Source: Bacillus sp. FSL K6-3431
GTDB taxonomy: Bacteria > Bacillota > Bacilli > Bacillales > Bacillaceae_C
Direction of reading: 5' to 3'
DNA length: 64,000 nucleotides
Assembly (NCBI RefSeq): GCF_038002605.1
Contig: NZ_JBBOCT010000001.1
Location: 930,001-994,000 of the forward strand
Part shown: positions 9,695-18,128 of the stretch, one piece after another
Layout of the letters: every line of letters begins with the position of its first letter
Numbering within the stretch: position 1 is the first letter of the stretch
Translations under genes and position numbers: made by a program
The notes under the pieces: model-generated
The model's database searches: none
What the model was told of the DNA's origin: nothing
What the model saw: only the letters and a program-made list of their open reading frames with translations

Positions 9695-9976
9695 ATTAGT
9701 TCAATAACTTCTATTAACCCTTTGCCATCAAGTTAAACAGGTATAGGTAATCACTTTCCAGATACTTATGAAAGGGAACAACTTCTTCTTATTGCGATAA
9801 GTCAAAATAGTTTCATCTTCTTTACAACTGCATTTTATAAAACAGCCCGATTGTCAAAAGGCAGCTGTTTATTTATAAACTTTCCTTCTTCAATTTAATT
9901 AACTGAATATTCATAATAAAACAAGGATTATGGATGATACTTGTATACCACATATATATATAAGGAGATGATGACC

Positions 9977-10621
9977 TTGAAAAAATTTTCGATACTTGGT
10001 ATTGCTCTTTTATAAGTGGCATGTTCTTCAGTTTCAACAGATACAGAAATACTTAAAGATTTGTATACAAAACCAGAGGTCAAATCAATAGACATGCCTG
10101 AAAATGCGCTTCTTGTAGAATGGGGTGAGGATTCAATGGATCGAGGAAATCACGATTATTCTTTTCAATACAATAGTGAATTAGTGATTGATCCCGATTT
10201 TTCAAATATAAACCGTGGGGAAGTAATTTACTATCAAACACCTGATTTCTCTCTTGAAAGTAATCCAGATTTCACTCCTTCAGAGTATAGTATCGCAAGG
10301 GTTGTTGCTCTGCAAGGAGAAATGGTAGAAATTAGAGAAGGTCAAGTATATATTGATGACAAAAAGCTGGATACTTTCTATTCAAAAGCCTTATTCACAG
10401 GTATGGAAGAAGAAACGTATTTTGAAAAAGCCGATCCAGTTAATTGGGTAAATGATGAGTATTGAAAAGAATATTTCACTACTAATATGAAACCTGTGCA
10501 GGTTACCGAAAATACTGTTTTTGTATTAGTCTACAATTGGTGGAGGGGAATAGATAGTAAGGATTATGGTGTTTTGCCAATAGATAAGGTGAAAGGAAAG
10601 GTATTAGGGTATAAAAAATGA
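9977..10621 (+). pseudogene. Signal peptidase I-like lipoprotein gene with two in-frame stops
   Basis: One continuous frame of 215 codons from a TTG preceded by AAGGAG. It starts with a lipoprotein signal (MKKFSILGIALL), meets TAA at 10013-10015 exactly before the lipobox residues VACSS, then runs to TGA at 10463-10465. It continues in the same frame with KEYFTTNM and a C-terminal block containing NWWRGIDSKDYGVLPIDKVK. That block is the conserved end of S26 signal-peptidase-like proteins (DNWWRGIDSRxxGPLP in intact relatives). GEDSMDRGNHDY and YSIARVVALQGE are also family-like. The interior between the stops is intact, so the decay is recent, or sequencing errors or stop readthrough are involved. 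Confidence 0.8.
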
Positions 10622-10692
10622 CGTTTAGTAATGTCAAAACGTTTGAATATTATTTGAAGCATTTTCTATTGTTTAAAAATATCTTTCTAGTT

Positions 10693-10735
10693 AACACCTT
10701 ATCAGCGATTTCTAAACGCTGACAAGGTGTTTTTC
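10693..10735 (+). terminator. Strong terminator
   Basis: AACACCTTATCAGCG pairs with CGCTGACAAGGTGTT with one mismatch and is followed by TTTTT. It lies about 70 bases past the pseudogene end. Confidence 0.85.
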
Positions 10736-11263
10736 ATAAAAAGTCTCCTATGTCATTGGGCTAGATACTATATAAAACTAAATCCTTTTTCCATTATTTA
10801 AATAAACGCGCGTATACTTGATCGTTTGAATAAGCGTCTGATGTGTTCCCCGCATCTCCTTTTTGAATTCTTTGTTTACTAATTTATTTTTATAATGTTA
10901 GTCTTAAAAGGCTATACATATTTATTACAGTGAAAGAACTACTATGTCTAGGTATATGAAATGAGAAGTCCTTTAATTAGGTTATTGTTAGCGTGTCTAT
11001 TATTAAAAATATAACATTAATGTGTGAGTTTAGTATGAATTTCCAGAGGAGTTATTTTTTATATTATAAATTGTGCTTTCCCACTGTGAAAGTTGAGTAA
11101 TATAGTATTTACACGAGATTGTTAAGTATTAAATATATGATTCAATCTATCTTTTCTATCAAATTGTTATATTTCGTAACATAATTACCATTCTAGTGAA
11201 ATATAACTGTTACATTCAACTGGTATAATATCCCTATGATTAAAAATAAAGGAGACTATTGAT
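10736..11263. other. Long upstream region of the LysM-3D gene
   Basis: About 530 AT-rich bases without a convincing gene. A TATAAT-like box occurs at 11224-11229, about 35 bases before the start of the wall-protein gene, but no good -35 box is spaced 17 bases from it. The unusual length suggests regulatory content that I cannot resolve. Confidence 0.35.
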
Positions 11264-11872
11264 TTGAAAAAGATAGTAATTACTATGATTACAGCTTGTT
11301 TTCTAGTATTTGGGTTTTCAGATGTCTCATCGGCTGCGGCGCCTACTACATACAAAGTACAAAAAGGTGACTCATTGTGGAAAATTGCCACTAAACATAA
11401 AGTAACTGTTAGCCAATTAAAAAGCTGGAATGGACTTAAAAAGGATTTAATCAAGCCGAAGCAGGTTTTAAAGATTGCTAAACCTAAAACAACGGCAAAG
11501 AAAAAGGTAATAGCTAAAAAAGCCCCGGTGAAAAAAGCTGTTACACCAAAAAAGAAAGTTACAGCACCTAAAAAAGCTACATATAAAACAATGACAGTGA
11601 AAGCCACCGCTTACACAGCTGGCTGTAAAGGCTGCAGTGGAATTACTGCTACTGGTATTAACTTAAAGAAAAATCCTAATGCGAAAGTCATTTCTGTAGA
11701 CCCGAAAATGATTCCGCTGGGGACAAAAGTTTATGTAGAAGGCTATGGTGAAGCTATAGCAGGCGATACAGGCGGCGCCATCAAAGGGAAGAAAATTGAC
11801 TTACATATGCCAACTAAAAAGAAAGCATTAAATTGGGGCGTAAAAACAGTAAAAATTAAAGTTTATCGATAG
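11264..11872 (+). CDS. Secreted LysM and 3D-domain cell-wall protein (YocH-like)
   Basis: A 202-residue exported protein. A signal peptide occupies about 1-25 (cleavage near SSAAA) and a LysM domain 28-70 (YKVQKGDSLWKIATKHKV). A Lys/Ala/Pro-rich linker spans about 72-110. The C-terminal 3D domain carries TAYTAG, TATGINL and the three-Asp core SVDPKMIPLG, AGDTGG and KIDLHM. It is expected to bind peptidoglycan, and the double-psi barrel resembles lytic transglycosylase folds. The TTG start follows AAAGGAG by nine bases. Bacillus YocH has the same architecture and responds to WalKR; regulation here is untested. Confidence 0.85.
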   Translation: MKKIVITMITACFLVFGFSDVSSAAAPTTYKVQKGDSLWKIATKHKVTVSQLKSWNGLKKDLIKPKQVLKIAKPKTTAKKKVIAKKAPVKKAVTPKKKVTAPKKATYKTMTVKATAYTAGCKGCSGITATGINLKKNPNAKVISVDPKMIPLGTKVYVEGYGEAIAGDTGGAIKGKKIDLHMPTKKKALNWGVKTVKIKVYR

Positions 11873-11879
11873 TAGAAAA

Positions 11880-11923
11880 ACAAACAAACCCAGATGGCTG
11901 ACTAGCATCTGGGTTTGTTTTTG
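11880..11923 (+). terminator. Terminator between converging genes
   Basis: AACAAACCCAGATG and CATCTGGGTTTGTT form a perfect 14-bp stem, T-rich on both sides. It serves the LysM-3D gene and possibly the converging kinase gene. Confidence 0.85.
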
Positions 11924-12937
11924 TTAAAAGCTTTTTATGTCTTCATCTATTTTCCAAAGTCTTTGCATCATTTCAGCGTGAGGGATTGGCAAATATGCTT
12001 GTAATTCCATCCACGCATGTTCATTTTCTACCTCACCTGTTCTTCCTTCTAAAATCTGCGATGAATAATCTGATATCTCTTGTAGACACCAACGATATAA
12101 ATAAAATTCAAAGATTTCTATGTGAAGTTTCGTTTGTGGACGATCTTTTACATAGATGGATAGAAATGAGCCAAAATGATTATCCTCAACAAAAGCCATT
12201 AAATCACGTTCGACAGGACCAATGCCTATATCAGCAAAATCAATCAAATAAAGCTCTCCTTGTAAATCTCTCATGATGTTTGCATAATTCGGATCTCCAT
12301 GAGTAATAGCCGTTTGCATGGGAAGCGTCAGCAATTCTTTTTGCATACTTCTCATTTTTGTTAATGTAGCCTGAATTTCGTCTGTTTCTTGTATTAATAA
12401 ATCTCTTACAGATTGTTTATAGTGCGTTGTATCACATTTCCCGTTTTTCGCCATAGCTAATAGATGTAGAATGTTTTTTTCGAAGGGATTATTAAAAGTT
12501 TCTCTAGGTAGCTTCTTGAAAGTATTAGTATCTATACTGTGAAAGTCTGCCATTATCTTTGCAAGGTAGCTTCTATTTTCTTTCGTTATTTCACATTCAT
12601 AGAGTGACTCGCCATGTACAAAAGGATAAATGGATATTTGATATGAATCAAAAAGTACGGAGCATTTTCCTTTACGTGTTTTGAGGGGAGGTAGAATATA
12701 ACTTTTTCCATGGTCTCCATTTAAACGTTGGATCATTGTTAATGCTTCCTCTAGATGGGGTTGAATATGGAGCGCCTTAACAAAATAACACTCCCCTGCT
12801 TCTCCCTCTATATAATAACAATATCCTTCTTCCCCTTTAGGGATGAATCTTATCAATGACATATCGCCAATGGTAAAAGTATCATTGATACATGCCAATA
12901 GTTTACTTGTATCTATTAGACTATTATCAGTCTTCAT
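11924..12937 (-). CDS. APH-fold phosphotransferase
   Basis: A 337-residue kinase-fold protein with the catalytic loop ITHGDPNYANIM near residue 233 and the metal site LIDFADIGIGP about 15 residues later. An N-lobe Lys lies in CYFVKAL. The frame extends 18 codons upstream, but GAGGGGAG lies seven bases before the ATG at 12937, which decides the start. It resembles uncharacterised phosphotransferases rather than named aminoglycoside-resistance enzymes. It is unrelated in close sequence to the APH-fold genes at 7.4 and 38.5 kb. Confidence 0.85.
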   Translation of the reverse strand: MKTDNSLIDTSKLLACINDTFTIGDMSLIRFIPKGEEGYCYYIEGEAGECYFVKALHIQPHLEEALTMIQRLNGDHGKSYILPPLKTRKGKCSVLFDSYQISIYPFVHGESLYECEITKENRSYLAKIMADFHSIDTNTFKKLPRETFNNPFEKNILHLLAMAKNGKCDTTHYKQSVRDLLIQETDEIQATLTKMRSMQKELLTLPMQTAITHGDPNYANIMRDLQGELYLIDFADIGIGPVERDLMAFVEDNHFGSFLSIYVKDRPQTKLHIEIFEFYLYRWCLQEISDYSSQILEGRTGEVENEHAWMELQAYLPIPHAEMMQRLWKIDEDIKSF

Positions 12938-13334
12938 CCATTTCTCCCCTCTCAACATTTTTTTGATTCTTTTGTGCCTGTTGAACATCAATTGATATAG
13001 ATTGATAAAAAAGTCTTAAAACTCTATGAATTTTTAGAGAGGTTGGCTTGGTTTCTACCATCTTCTCTAAACTTTTATGCGTTTACAGTCAGATTATATT
13101 CAATACATTCACTTTATGCAAATTACATTCACTTACAAAATCTTTTCACAGCATAACTATTTTTTATTTTAATCCTTCATGATGTGTTGAATATTGCCAT
13201 TGGCGGTATTAATACACGCCTCTCTTTAAATTCTACCGAATTAGTAAAGGTTGTTGTTTTCGAAGCGCTCCGTGTCTATATCCAACCTGATAGGCTTCAT
13301 GACGCACCGCCGAAAGCGAGGTCGATTGTTCATG

Positions 13335-13519
13335 CATAGTGTATCTCCCACGGAATCTGTTAATTTGAATATTCCGTCTTTTAACCGTTGAAGTTCTGAA
13401 ATAAGGCCAGATATAATAGTTCGTTGAAAAGTTTGTGCTTGGTGCAACAATTGTTCACAAAGGTCTATTCCAACAATTTCTGGGATATTGTTATTTTGCC
13501 GCCAAGCTCGTTACTGGCG
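13335..13519 (-). pseudogene. Remnant of a ferredoxin/thioredoxin-type NADP reductase
   Basis: In one minus-strand frame I read NNIPEIVGIDLCEQLLHQAQ, then a segment ending DGIFKLTDSVGDTL. A frameshifted ELGGKI lies just upstream. LGG, the PEI-G-L-EQL block and the spacing to DGxFxLxT match the segment between the FAD site and the NADP domain of YumC-type reductases. Neither the N-terminal FAD motif nor the C-terminus remains. Beyond 13335 the sequence turns into something unrelated. This is a fragment only; the rest of 12938-13640 shows nothing else. Confidence 0.45.
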
Positions 13520-13581
13520 TAGTTACTTAAGCTGAATACTCAACGAAATAAACAAGAGGAAGATTACAAGTTAAATAACAA

Positions 13582-13618
13582 GCAAGCCTCCCTCACAGAT
13601 CGGAGAGAGGCTCTTTTT
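13582..13618. terminator. Possible terminator near the end of copA
   Basis: AGCCTC and GAGGCT flank an imperfect hairpin with a T-rich tail on the plus strand and a weaker one on the minus strand. Confidence 0.4.
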
Positions 13619-13647
13619 AGTTTAATGATAGATGTGTTTTTGATTTA

Positions 13648-16059
13648 TTACAGCTTAACCCTTTGAAGCCTTAACGCATTCAAGACGACGGATACTGAAC
13701 TGAATGCCATAGCTGCTCCGGCTACCCAAGGGGCTAACAAGCCAAGTGCAGCAACCGGAATACCGATTGTATTATAGAAGAAAGCAAAAAATAGATTCTG
13801 CTTAATGTTGCGCATCGTTTTTCGGCTCATGATGATAGCGTCCGCTACGCTGTTTAAGTCCCCACGCATGAGGGTAATGTCAGCCGCTTCAATGGCAATA
13901 TCTGTTCCGGTACCAATCGCCATTCCAATATCCGCAATGGCGAGCGCCGGCGCGTCATTAATACCATCTCCGACCATGGCCACTTTTTTACCTTGCGCTT
14001 GCAATTTCTTAATTTCCTCGCTTTTCTGTTCCGGAAGAACCTCTGCGATGACATGGCTCAATCCGACTTGTCGTCCGATTGCTTCAGCCGTATGCTGATT
14101 GTCACCCGTCAGCATAATGACATCCAATCCGAGTTCCAGCATTCTTTCGATTGCCTGTTTGGATGTTTCTTTCACAGTGTCTGCAACTGCCACGACGCCC
14201 GCAAGCTTCCCATTGATTGCGATAAGCATCGCTGTTTTCCCTTCATTTTCCATTTTCTCCATTGTGAATTCAATGCTGTGAAGAGCCACGTCCCGGCTGT
14301 GCATTAGTTTCCTTGTACCGGCAAGCACTTGTTTTCCGGCGACTTCTGCTTCAATTCCGTATCCAGGGAGTGCATGGAACGCTTCTGGTTCGATCAATTC
14401 GATTCCTTTTTCTTTGACACCCGTTACAATTGCTTGTGCCAATGGATGTTCGGATTGATTTTCAGCTGAAGCAACCAATTGCAAAACATCCTGTTCTGAA
14501 AATCCTTCCGATAAGATGACGTCTGTCAATGCAGGTGCACCTTTCGTAACCGTTCCCGTTTTATCCAACACGACTGTGTCAATTGAACGCGTATTTTCAA
14601 GGTGCTCCCCGCCTTTAAAGAGCATGCCCATTTCAGCAGCTCTACCGGAACCTGCCATGATGGATGTCGGTGTTGCCAATCCTAACGCACACGGACATGC
14701 AATGACAAGTATGGAAATAGTCGGGATGAGTGATGATCTAAAATCGCCTGGCGTTACGACAAAATACCAGATAAAGAACGTCAAAATCGCGATACCGACA
14801 ACGATTGGGACGAAGATGCCAGAGATTTTATCTGCCAAACGCTGAATTTCTGCTTTCGATCCTTGCGCTTCCTCAACGACTTTGACAATTTGCGATAACG
14901 CGCTGTCTTTTCCAATTTTAGTTGCTTTAATTTGTAACGATCCGTTCTTATTAATTGTTGCACCAATAACAGGGGCCCCAACAACTTTATCGACAGGAAT
15001 ACTTTCTCCTGTGATCATCGATTCATCAATTGCCGATTGACCAGAGATGATTTCTCCATCGACTGGAATCTGTTCGCCCGGCTTCACAAGGATAATATCT
15101 CCTGCCACTACTTCTTCAATCGTTACTTCCAGCTCAATACCATCTTTTAATACGCGTGCAGTTTTCGCTTGCAGACCGAGCAATTTCTGAATAGCCTGGC
15201 TCGTTTTCCCTTTGGCACGCACCTCAAATAATTTACCAAGTACAATAAGTGTAAGGATGACGGCAGACGCTTCAAAATATAGTTCTGGTTCTCCAACACT
15301 ACCTGCTTTCATCCATTCGAAGCTCAAATATAAGCTGTAAAAATAAGCAGCACTTGTACCGAGTGCGACTAAAACGTCCATGTTGGCACTTTTATTTCGT
15401 AAAGCGGTATATGCTCCTTTGTAAAACTGTGCACCGACGATGAATTGGATTGGTGTCGCAAGAGCCAACTGTAACCATGGATTCATCAAAAAGTGCGGCA
15501 AGTATAAGAAAGAAAGGAATTCGAAATGCGCGACCATCGTCCATAACAATGGGAGGGTCAATATCGCAGAGAACAGGAACTTTCGAGTTTGCTTCTTGAT
15601 TTCCTGTTCTTTATGGTCCATCTTTTCCTTGCCGTCCGTTTTTGGAATCAATTCATAGCCCATTTTCTTCACATTAGCCATCATTTCATTCTGGTTCGTT
15701 TGACTGCTATCATAATCGACAGTGAGCGTTTCAATTGCGAAATTGACCGAAGCGCTTGAAACACCTTCCATCTTATTAATGCGCTTTTCAATTTTCGTCG
15801 CACATGCTGCGCACGTCATTCCCGAAATATCAAATTCGACTTTATCCTGAATGACGCCGTAGCCCAATTTTTCAATCCTTGCTGTAAAATCATTGACGTT
15901 CGTTTTTTCCGGATCGTAGACAATTGTGGAACTTTCCAATGCAAAGTTGACACTCGCCTTTTCGACACCTTCTATTTTAGATACTCCTTTTTCAATCCGA
16001 TTTGCACAAGCCGCACATGTCATTCCGTTAATCTTTAAGGTTTTTTCTATAGTAGCCAT
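13648..16059 (-). CDS. copA: Copper(I)-exporting P1B-type ATPase CopA
   Basis: An 803-residue copper pump in the cell membrane. Two N-terminal metal-binding domains carry GMTCAAC at about 12-18 and 80-86. Six to eight helices follow. The copper-selective CPC motif is in [13 protein letters not shown], the phosphorylated Asp in DKTGTVTKG, then HPLAQAI and [10 protein letters not shown], and the last helix pair carries YN and MSSS-like residues. It takes Cu(I) from CopZ and exports it using ATP. GGAGGG lies seven bases before the ATG. It is the distal gene of a csoR-copZ-copA minus-strand series, but a hairpin with a T-run separates copZ from copA (see 16079-16158). Confidence 0.97.
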   Translation of the reverse strand: MATIEKTLKINGMTCAACANRIEKGVSKIEGVEKASVNFALESSTIVYDPEKTNVNDFTARIEKLGYGVIQDKVEFDISGMTCAACATKIEKRINKMEGVSSASVNFAIETLTVDYDSSQTNQNEMMANVKKMGYELIPKTDGKEKMDHKEQEIKKQTRKFLFSAILTLPLLWTMVAHFEFLSFLYLPHFLMNPWLQLALATPIQFIVGAQFYKGAYTALRNKSANMDVLVALGTSAAYFYSLYLSFEWMKAGSVGEPELYFEASAVILTLIVLGKLFEVRAKGKTSQAIQKLLGLQAKTARVLKDGIELEVTIEEVVAGDIILVKPGEQIPVDGEIISGQSAIDESMITGESIPVDKVVGAPVIGATINKNGSLQIKATKIGKDSALSQIVKVVEEAQGSKAEIQRLADKISGIFVPIVVGIAILTFFIWYFVVTPGDFRSSLIPTISILVIACPCALGLATPTSIMAGSGRAAEMGMLFKGGEHLENTRSIDTVVLDKTGTVTKGAPALTDVILSEGFSEQDVLQLVASAENQSEHPLAQAIVTGVKEKGIELIEPEAFHALPGYGIEAEVAGKQVLAGTRKLMHSRDVALHSIEFTMEKMENEGKTAMLIAINGKLAGVVAVADTVKETSKQAIERMLELGLDVIMLTGDNQHTAEAIGRQVGLSHVIAEVLPEQKSEEIKKLQAQGKKVAMVGDGINDAPALAIADIGMAIGTGTDIAIEAADITLMRGDLNSVADAIIMSRKTMRNIKQNLFFAFFYNTIGIPVAALGLLAPWVAGAAMAFSSVSVVLNALRLQRVKL

Positions 16060-16078
16060 TTGTATCCCTCCAATACTA

Positions 16079-16158
16079 CGTGGGGGTATATTGTTTTGAA
16101 AAAAGAAGGATTATACGGTTGACGTATAATCACTTCTTAGCCGCTTTATACCCCCACG
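16079..16158 (-). promoter_or_regulatory. Palindromic copZ-copA spacer: hairpin terminator inside CsoR-like arms
   Basis: The outer arms CGTGGGGGTATA (16079-16090) and TATACCCCCACG (16147-16158) are perfect 12-bp inverted repeats that contain GGGGTATA-type CsoR half-sites. Inside, on the minus strand, GATTATACG pairs with CGTATAATC, extended by AAGAAG/CTTCTT, and TTTTTTC follows at once. That is the layout of an intrinsic terminator or attenuator between copZ and copA. The function is inferred. Confidence 0.6.
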
Positions 16159-16191
16159 CGGTGTAAGCGGAAGATGCTAAATTACTGTTTT

Positions 16192-16392
16192 TCAAGCAAC
16201 TTCATATCCTTGATCTTCAATGGTTTCTTTGATTTTTTTTAATGTCTCTATATTGTCGAACTCAACCGTCACTTCATTGTTTGCAAGGGCTACTTTAACG
16301 GATGAAACACCTTTCAGTTCGCCAACACTTGACTCGATTGAATTTACACAATGACCGCAAGACATACCTTCTACTTTTAATACTTCTTTCAT
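16192..16392 (-). CDS. copZ: Copper chaperone CopZ
   Basis: A 66-residue heavy-metal-associated domain with GMSCGHC at 9-15; Cys12 and Cys15 bind Cu(I). It carries copper in the cytosol to CopA and to CsoR. Length and fold match Bacillus CopZ. AGGAGG lies ten bases before the ATG and a CsoR-like operator lies about 45 bases upstream. It precedes copA by 132 bases of palindromic spacer. Confidence 0.95.
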   Translation of the reverse strand: MKEVLKVEGMSCGHCVNSIESSVGELKGVSSVKVALANNEVTVEFDNIETLKKIKETIEDQGYEVA

Positions 16393-16431
16393 GATAAAAT
16401 ACCTCCTGTTTAGTTGTTACTCACAATATAC

Positions 16432-16450
16432 CATACCCTATACCGGTATA
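16432..16450 (-). promoter_or_regulatory. CsoR-like operator before copZ
   Basis: ATACCCTATACCGGTATA contains a perfect TATACCGGTATA palindrome, close to the TACCC...GGGTA operators bound by Bacillus and staphylococcal CsoR. A TATATT -10-like box follows it toward copZ. Confidence 0.7.
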
Positions 16451-16468
16451 TAAAGTGAAATTTAATAT

Positions 16469-16756
16469 TTATTTGGTCATTGTTTTCATGACACTCATAA
16501 GCTCTTGTATGGCCGCCTCACCGTCTTGCCCTTTAATGGCATTTACAACACAGTGATGCGTGTGGTCTTCTAATAAAGCTAGAGAAACTTTGTTCATCGC
16601 GGATTGGATGGCACTGATTTGATGTAGAATATCTACACAATAGCGATCATTTTCGATCATTTGATGAACGCCTCTCACTTGTCCTTCTATTCGTTTTAAC
16701 CGATTTAAAAGCTGTTGCTTATTTGGTTGGACAGTTTTCTTTTCCGTTTCTGACAT
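16469..16756 (-). CDS. csoR: Copper-sensing repressor CsoR
   Basis: A 95-residue all-helical DUF156 regulator. The Cu(I) ligand set is visible as Cys40 (DRYC), His65 and Cys69 (EDHTHHC), the C-H-C fingerprint that separates CsoR from CstR and RcnR. RLKRIEGQVRGV is the conserved DNA-binding helix region. Apo-CsoR represses copper genes; Cu(I) binding releases it. The start at 16756 (MSETEKK) has GGGGTGA in front. Its own upstream region holds a CsoR-like site, so autoregulation is likely. Confidence 0.95.
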   Translation of the reverse strand: MSETEKKTVQPNKQQLLNRLKRIEGQVRGVHQMIENDRYCVDILHQISAIQSAMNKVSLALLEDHTHHCVVNAIKGQDGEAAIQELMSVMKTMTK

Positions 16757-16782
16757 ATCGTCACCCCTCATAATTCTCCAGG

Positions 16783-16800
16783 ATACCCCGTACCCCTATA
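16783..16800 (-). promoter_or_regulatory. CsoR-like site before csoR
   Basis: ATACCCCGTACCCCTATA: two ACCCC half-sites in direct rather than inverted order, 27 bases before the csoR start. It resembles the site at 18045-18063. Confidence 0.5.
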
Positions 16801-16863
16801 ATAACACCTGTGAATCAGAAGGGCAATGATATTGTCCTACACAACAACTGTGTCCATTTGCTG

Positions 16864-17139
16864 TTAAACAGCCAACAACTTCTTAATTTCATCCTCATTC
16901 CGCTCAAAACCGATCAATACTTTCGGCTTGCTCCTGATTCCCAATAGCGACTTTTGCTTAAACACGAATGCGGGCACAACCCGCGAACCACTTACTTTAA
17001 TAAGCTTTTTTTCTTTTTCCGGTTCTTTCGATAGATCATAGTCGATGTACGGAATATTGTTTTCCGCAAGAAAGGCTTTTGCCTCTTGGCAATCCGAACA
17101 TGTCGGCCTCGTATAAAGTTCAAATTGAGCATTTTTCAT
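16864..17139 (-). CDS. Glutaredoxin-like protein
   Basis: A 91-residue thioredoxin-fold protein with the redox motif CSDC at about 14-17, a cis-Pro region VVPAFVF near residue 60, and a basic C-terminal helix. It resembles NrdH/glutaredoxin-type proteins of Firmicutes. Set between csoR and the His-rich gene, it may keep copper-stressed thiols reduced or handle Cu(I) through its CxxC; both ideas are inferred from context. AGAGGTGAT lies a few bases before the ATG. The spacing to the His-rich gene is 41 bases, so the two may form one operon. Confidence 0.8.
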   Translation of the reverse strand: MKNAQFELYTRPTCSDCQEAKAFLAENNIPYIDYDLSKEPEKEKKLIKVSGSRVVPAFVFKQKSLLGIRSKPKVLIGFERNEDEIKKLLAV

Positions 17140-17180
17140 AAGTCATCACCTCTTATTATGGGATTGATGTCAAGAATGAT

Positions 17181-17873
17181 TCATTTAACCTCAATGACAT
17201 ATGAATACACATACACGTTTCCATTAAATTGAAACTCGGTCCAAAGTTTGTATTTTCCGGCATCAGCCAGGACAGTATCAAATTGAGTTTTGTCCATCGC
17301 TGCCGGGTGCACATGGATAAATTTCTCGGCATTTTCATCTAAAATGACGACATGTCCTAAAGCGCCTAAGTAAGGTTCAGGCGTTTCTCCCTTTAAATCA
17401 AACAGTAAAGAGATTTCTTGACCTACTTCAAAAGTATTGGCCTTTAATTCAACAGTATGACCGTCAACAGTTTTGACGAAATCCGTATCAACAGATAGGT
17501 CATTTGTGCCGTGCTTTTGATGTGCATATCCAACATGAAGCTCGATTGGTGAAACTGTATAAGATAGATTTTCTGGGGCAATATCTACAAATACCTTGTA
17601 TTCGTTATCCGCCAATTCTTTTTGTAAAGTATAAATGCCATCACTTTGTTTCTTGGGATGACAATGAAAATATTCCTCTAAATCTGCACTTACTATAATT
17701 AAATGCATTTCTTTCTCATGGGAAATACCTAATTCTGGTGCGTTTCCATGTTGATCTTTCAACTCAATTGTAATGACACCCTCTTCGTACATGACATTTG
17801 CTGTCACTTCACTTTCTCCTTGTACTGTAAGGTGATGATGGTGGTGGTTATGATGTTCTGCATGATGATCCAT
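17181..17873 (-). CDS. His-rich, probably copper-binding cytosolic protein
   Basis: A 230-residue protein whose first 14 residues are MDHHAEHHNHHHHH, a strong metal-chelating head. Two similar beta-rich halves follow: one with EKEMHLIIVSADLEEYFHCHP near residue 60, the other with LGALGHVVILDENAEKFIHVHP near residue 175. Each half thus pairs H..IV....E.(F/Y)(I/F)HxHP, a repeated motif that looks like a metal site. There is no signal peptide or membrane span. Similar proteins occur beside copper genes in Bacillaceae, without an assigned role that I know. A CsoR-like site and AAAGGAGG precede it. Copper storage or delivery is inferred. Confidence 0.75.
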   Translation of the reverse strand: MDHHAEHHNHHHHHLTVQGESEVTANVMYEEGVITIELKDQHGNAPELGISHEKEMHLIIVSADLEEYFHCHPKKQSDGIYTLQKELADNEYKVFVDIAPENLSYTVSPIELHVGYAHQKHGTNDLSVDTDFVKTVDGHTVELKANTFEVGQEISLLFDLKGETPEPYLGALGHVVILDENAEKFIHVHPAAMDKTQFDTVLADAGKYKLWTEFQFNGNVYVYSYVIEVK

Positions 17874-17928
17874 CTAGTATTCCTCCTTTAATAACTTTCC
17901 TGTATAGTTCCCTATTCGTAAAATCTTA

Positions 17929-17947
17929 TACACCATAGGGGTATACA
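17929..17947 (-). promoter_or_regulatory. CsoR-like operator before the His-rich gene
   Basis: On the minus strand GTATACCCCTATGGTGTA, with TATACCCC and GGTGTA arms. It lies about 55 bases upstream of the His-rich gene start. Confidence 0.6.
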
Positions 17948-18044
17948 GTTTATAAAAAATATATACCCATAATTCCTTTTCATTAATCATTAGAGGCTGA
18001 TTACTCGAAAATGAAGCGGGTATTGGCGTTTATCTACATATTAA

Positions 18045-18063
18045 TATACCTCTACCCCGTATG
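18045..18063 (-). promoter_or_regulatory. Second CsoR-like site upstream of the His-rich gene
   Basis: ATACCTCTACCCCGTAT, similar in half-site order to the csoR site at 16783. It lies 170 bases from the His-rich gene, just past czcD. Confidence 0.4.
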
Positions 18064-18128
18064 TAAAGCATTTTGTTTCATTCTCAAATAATCAGTGACC
18101 GAAGCATTGCCGCCGATCACTGATTGTC

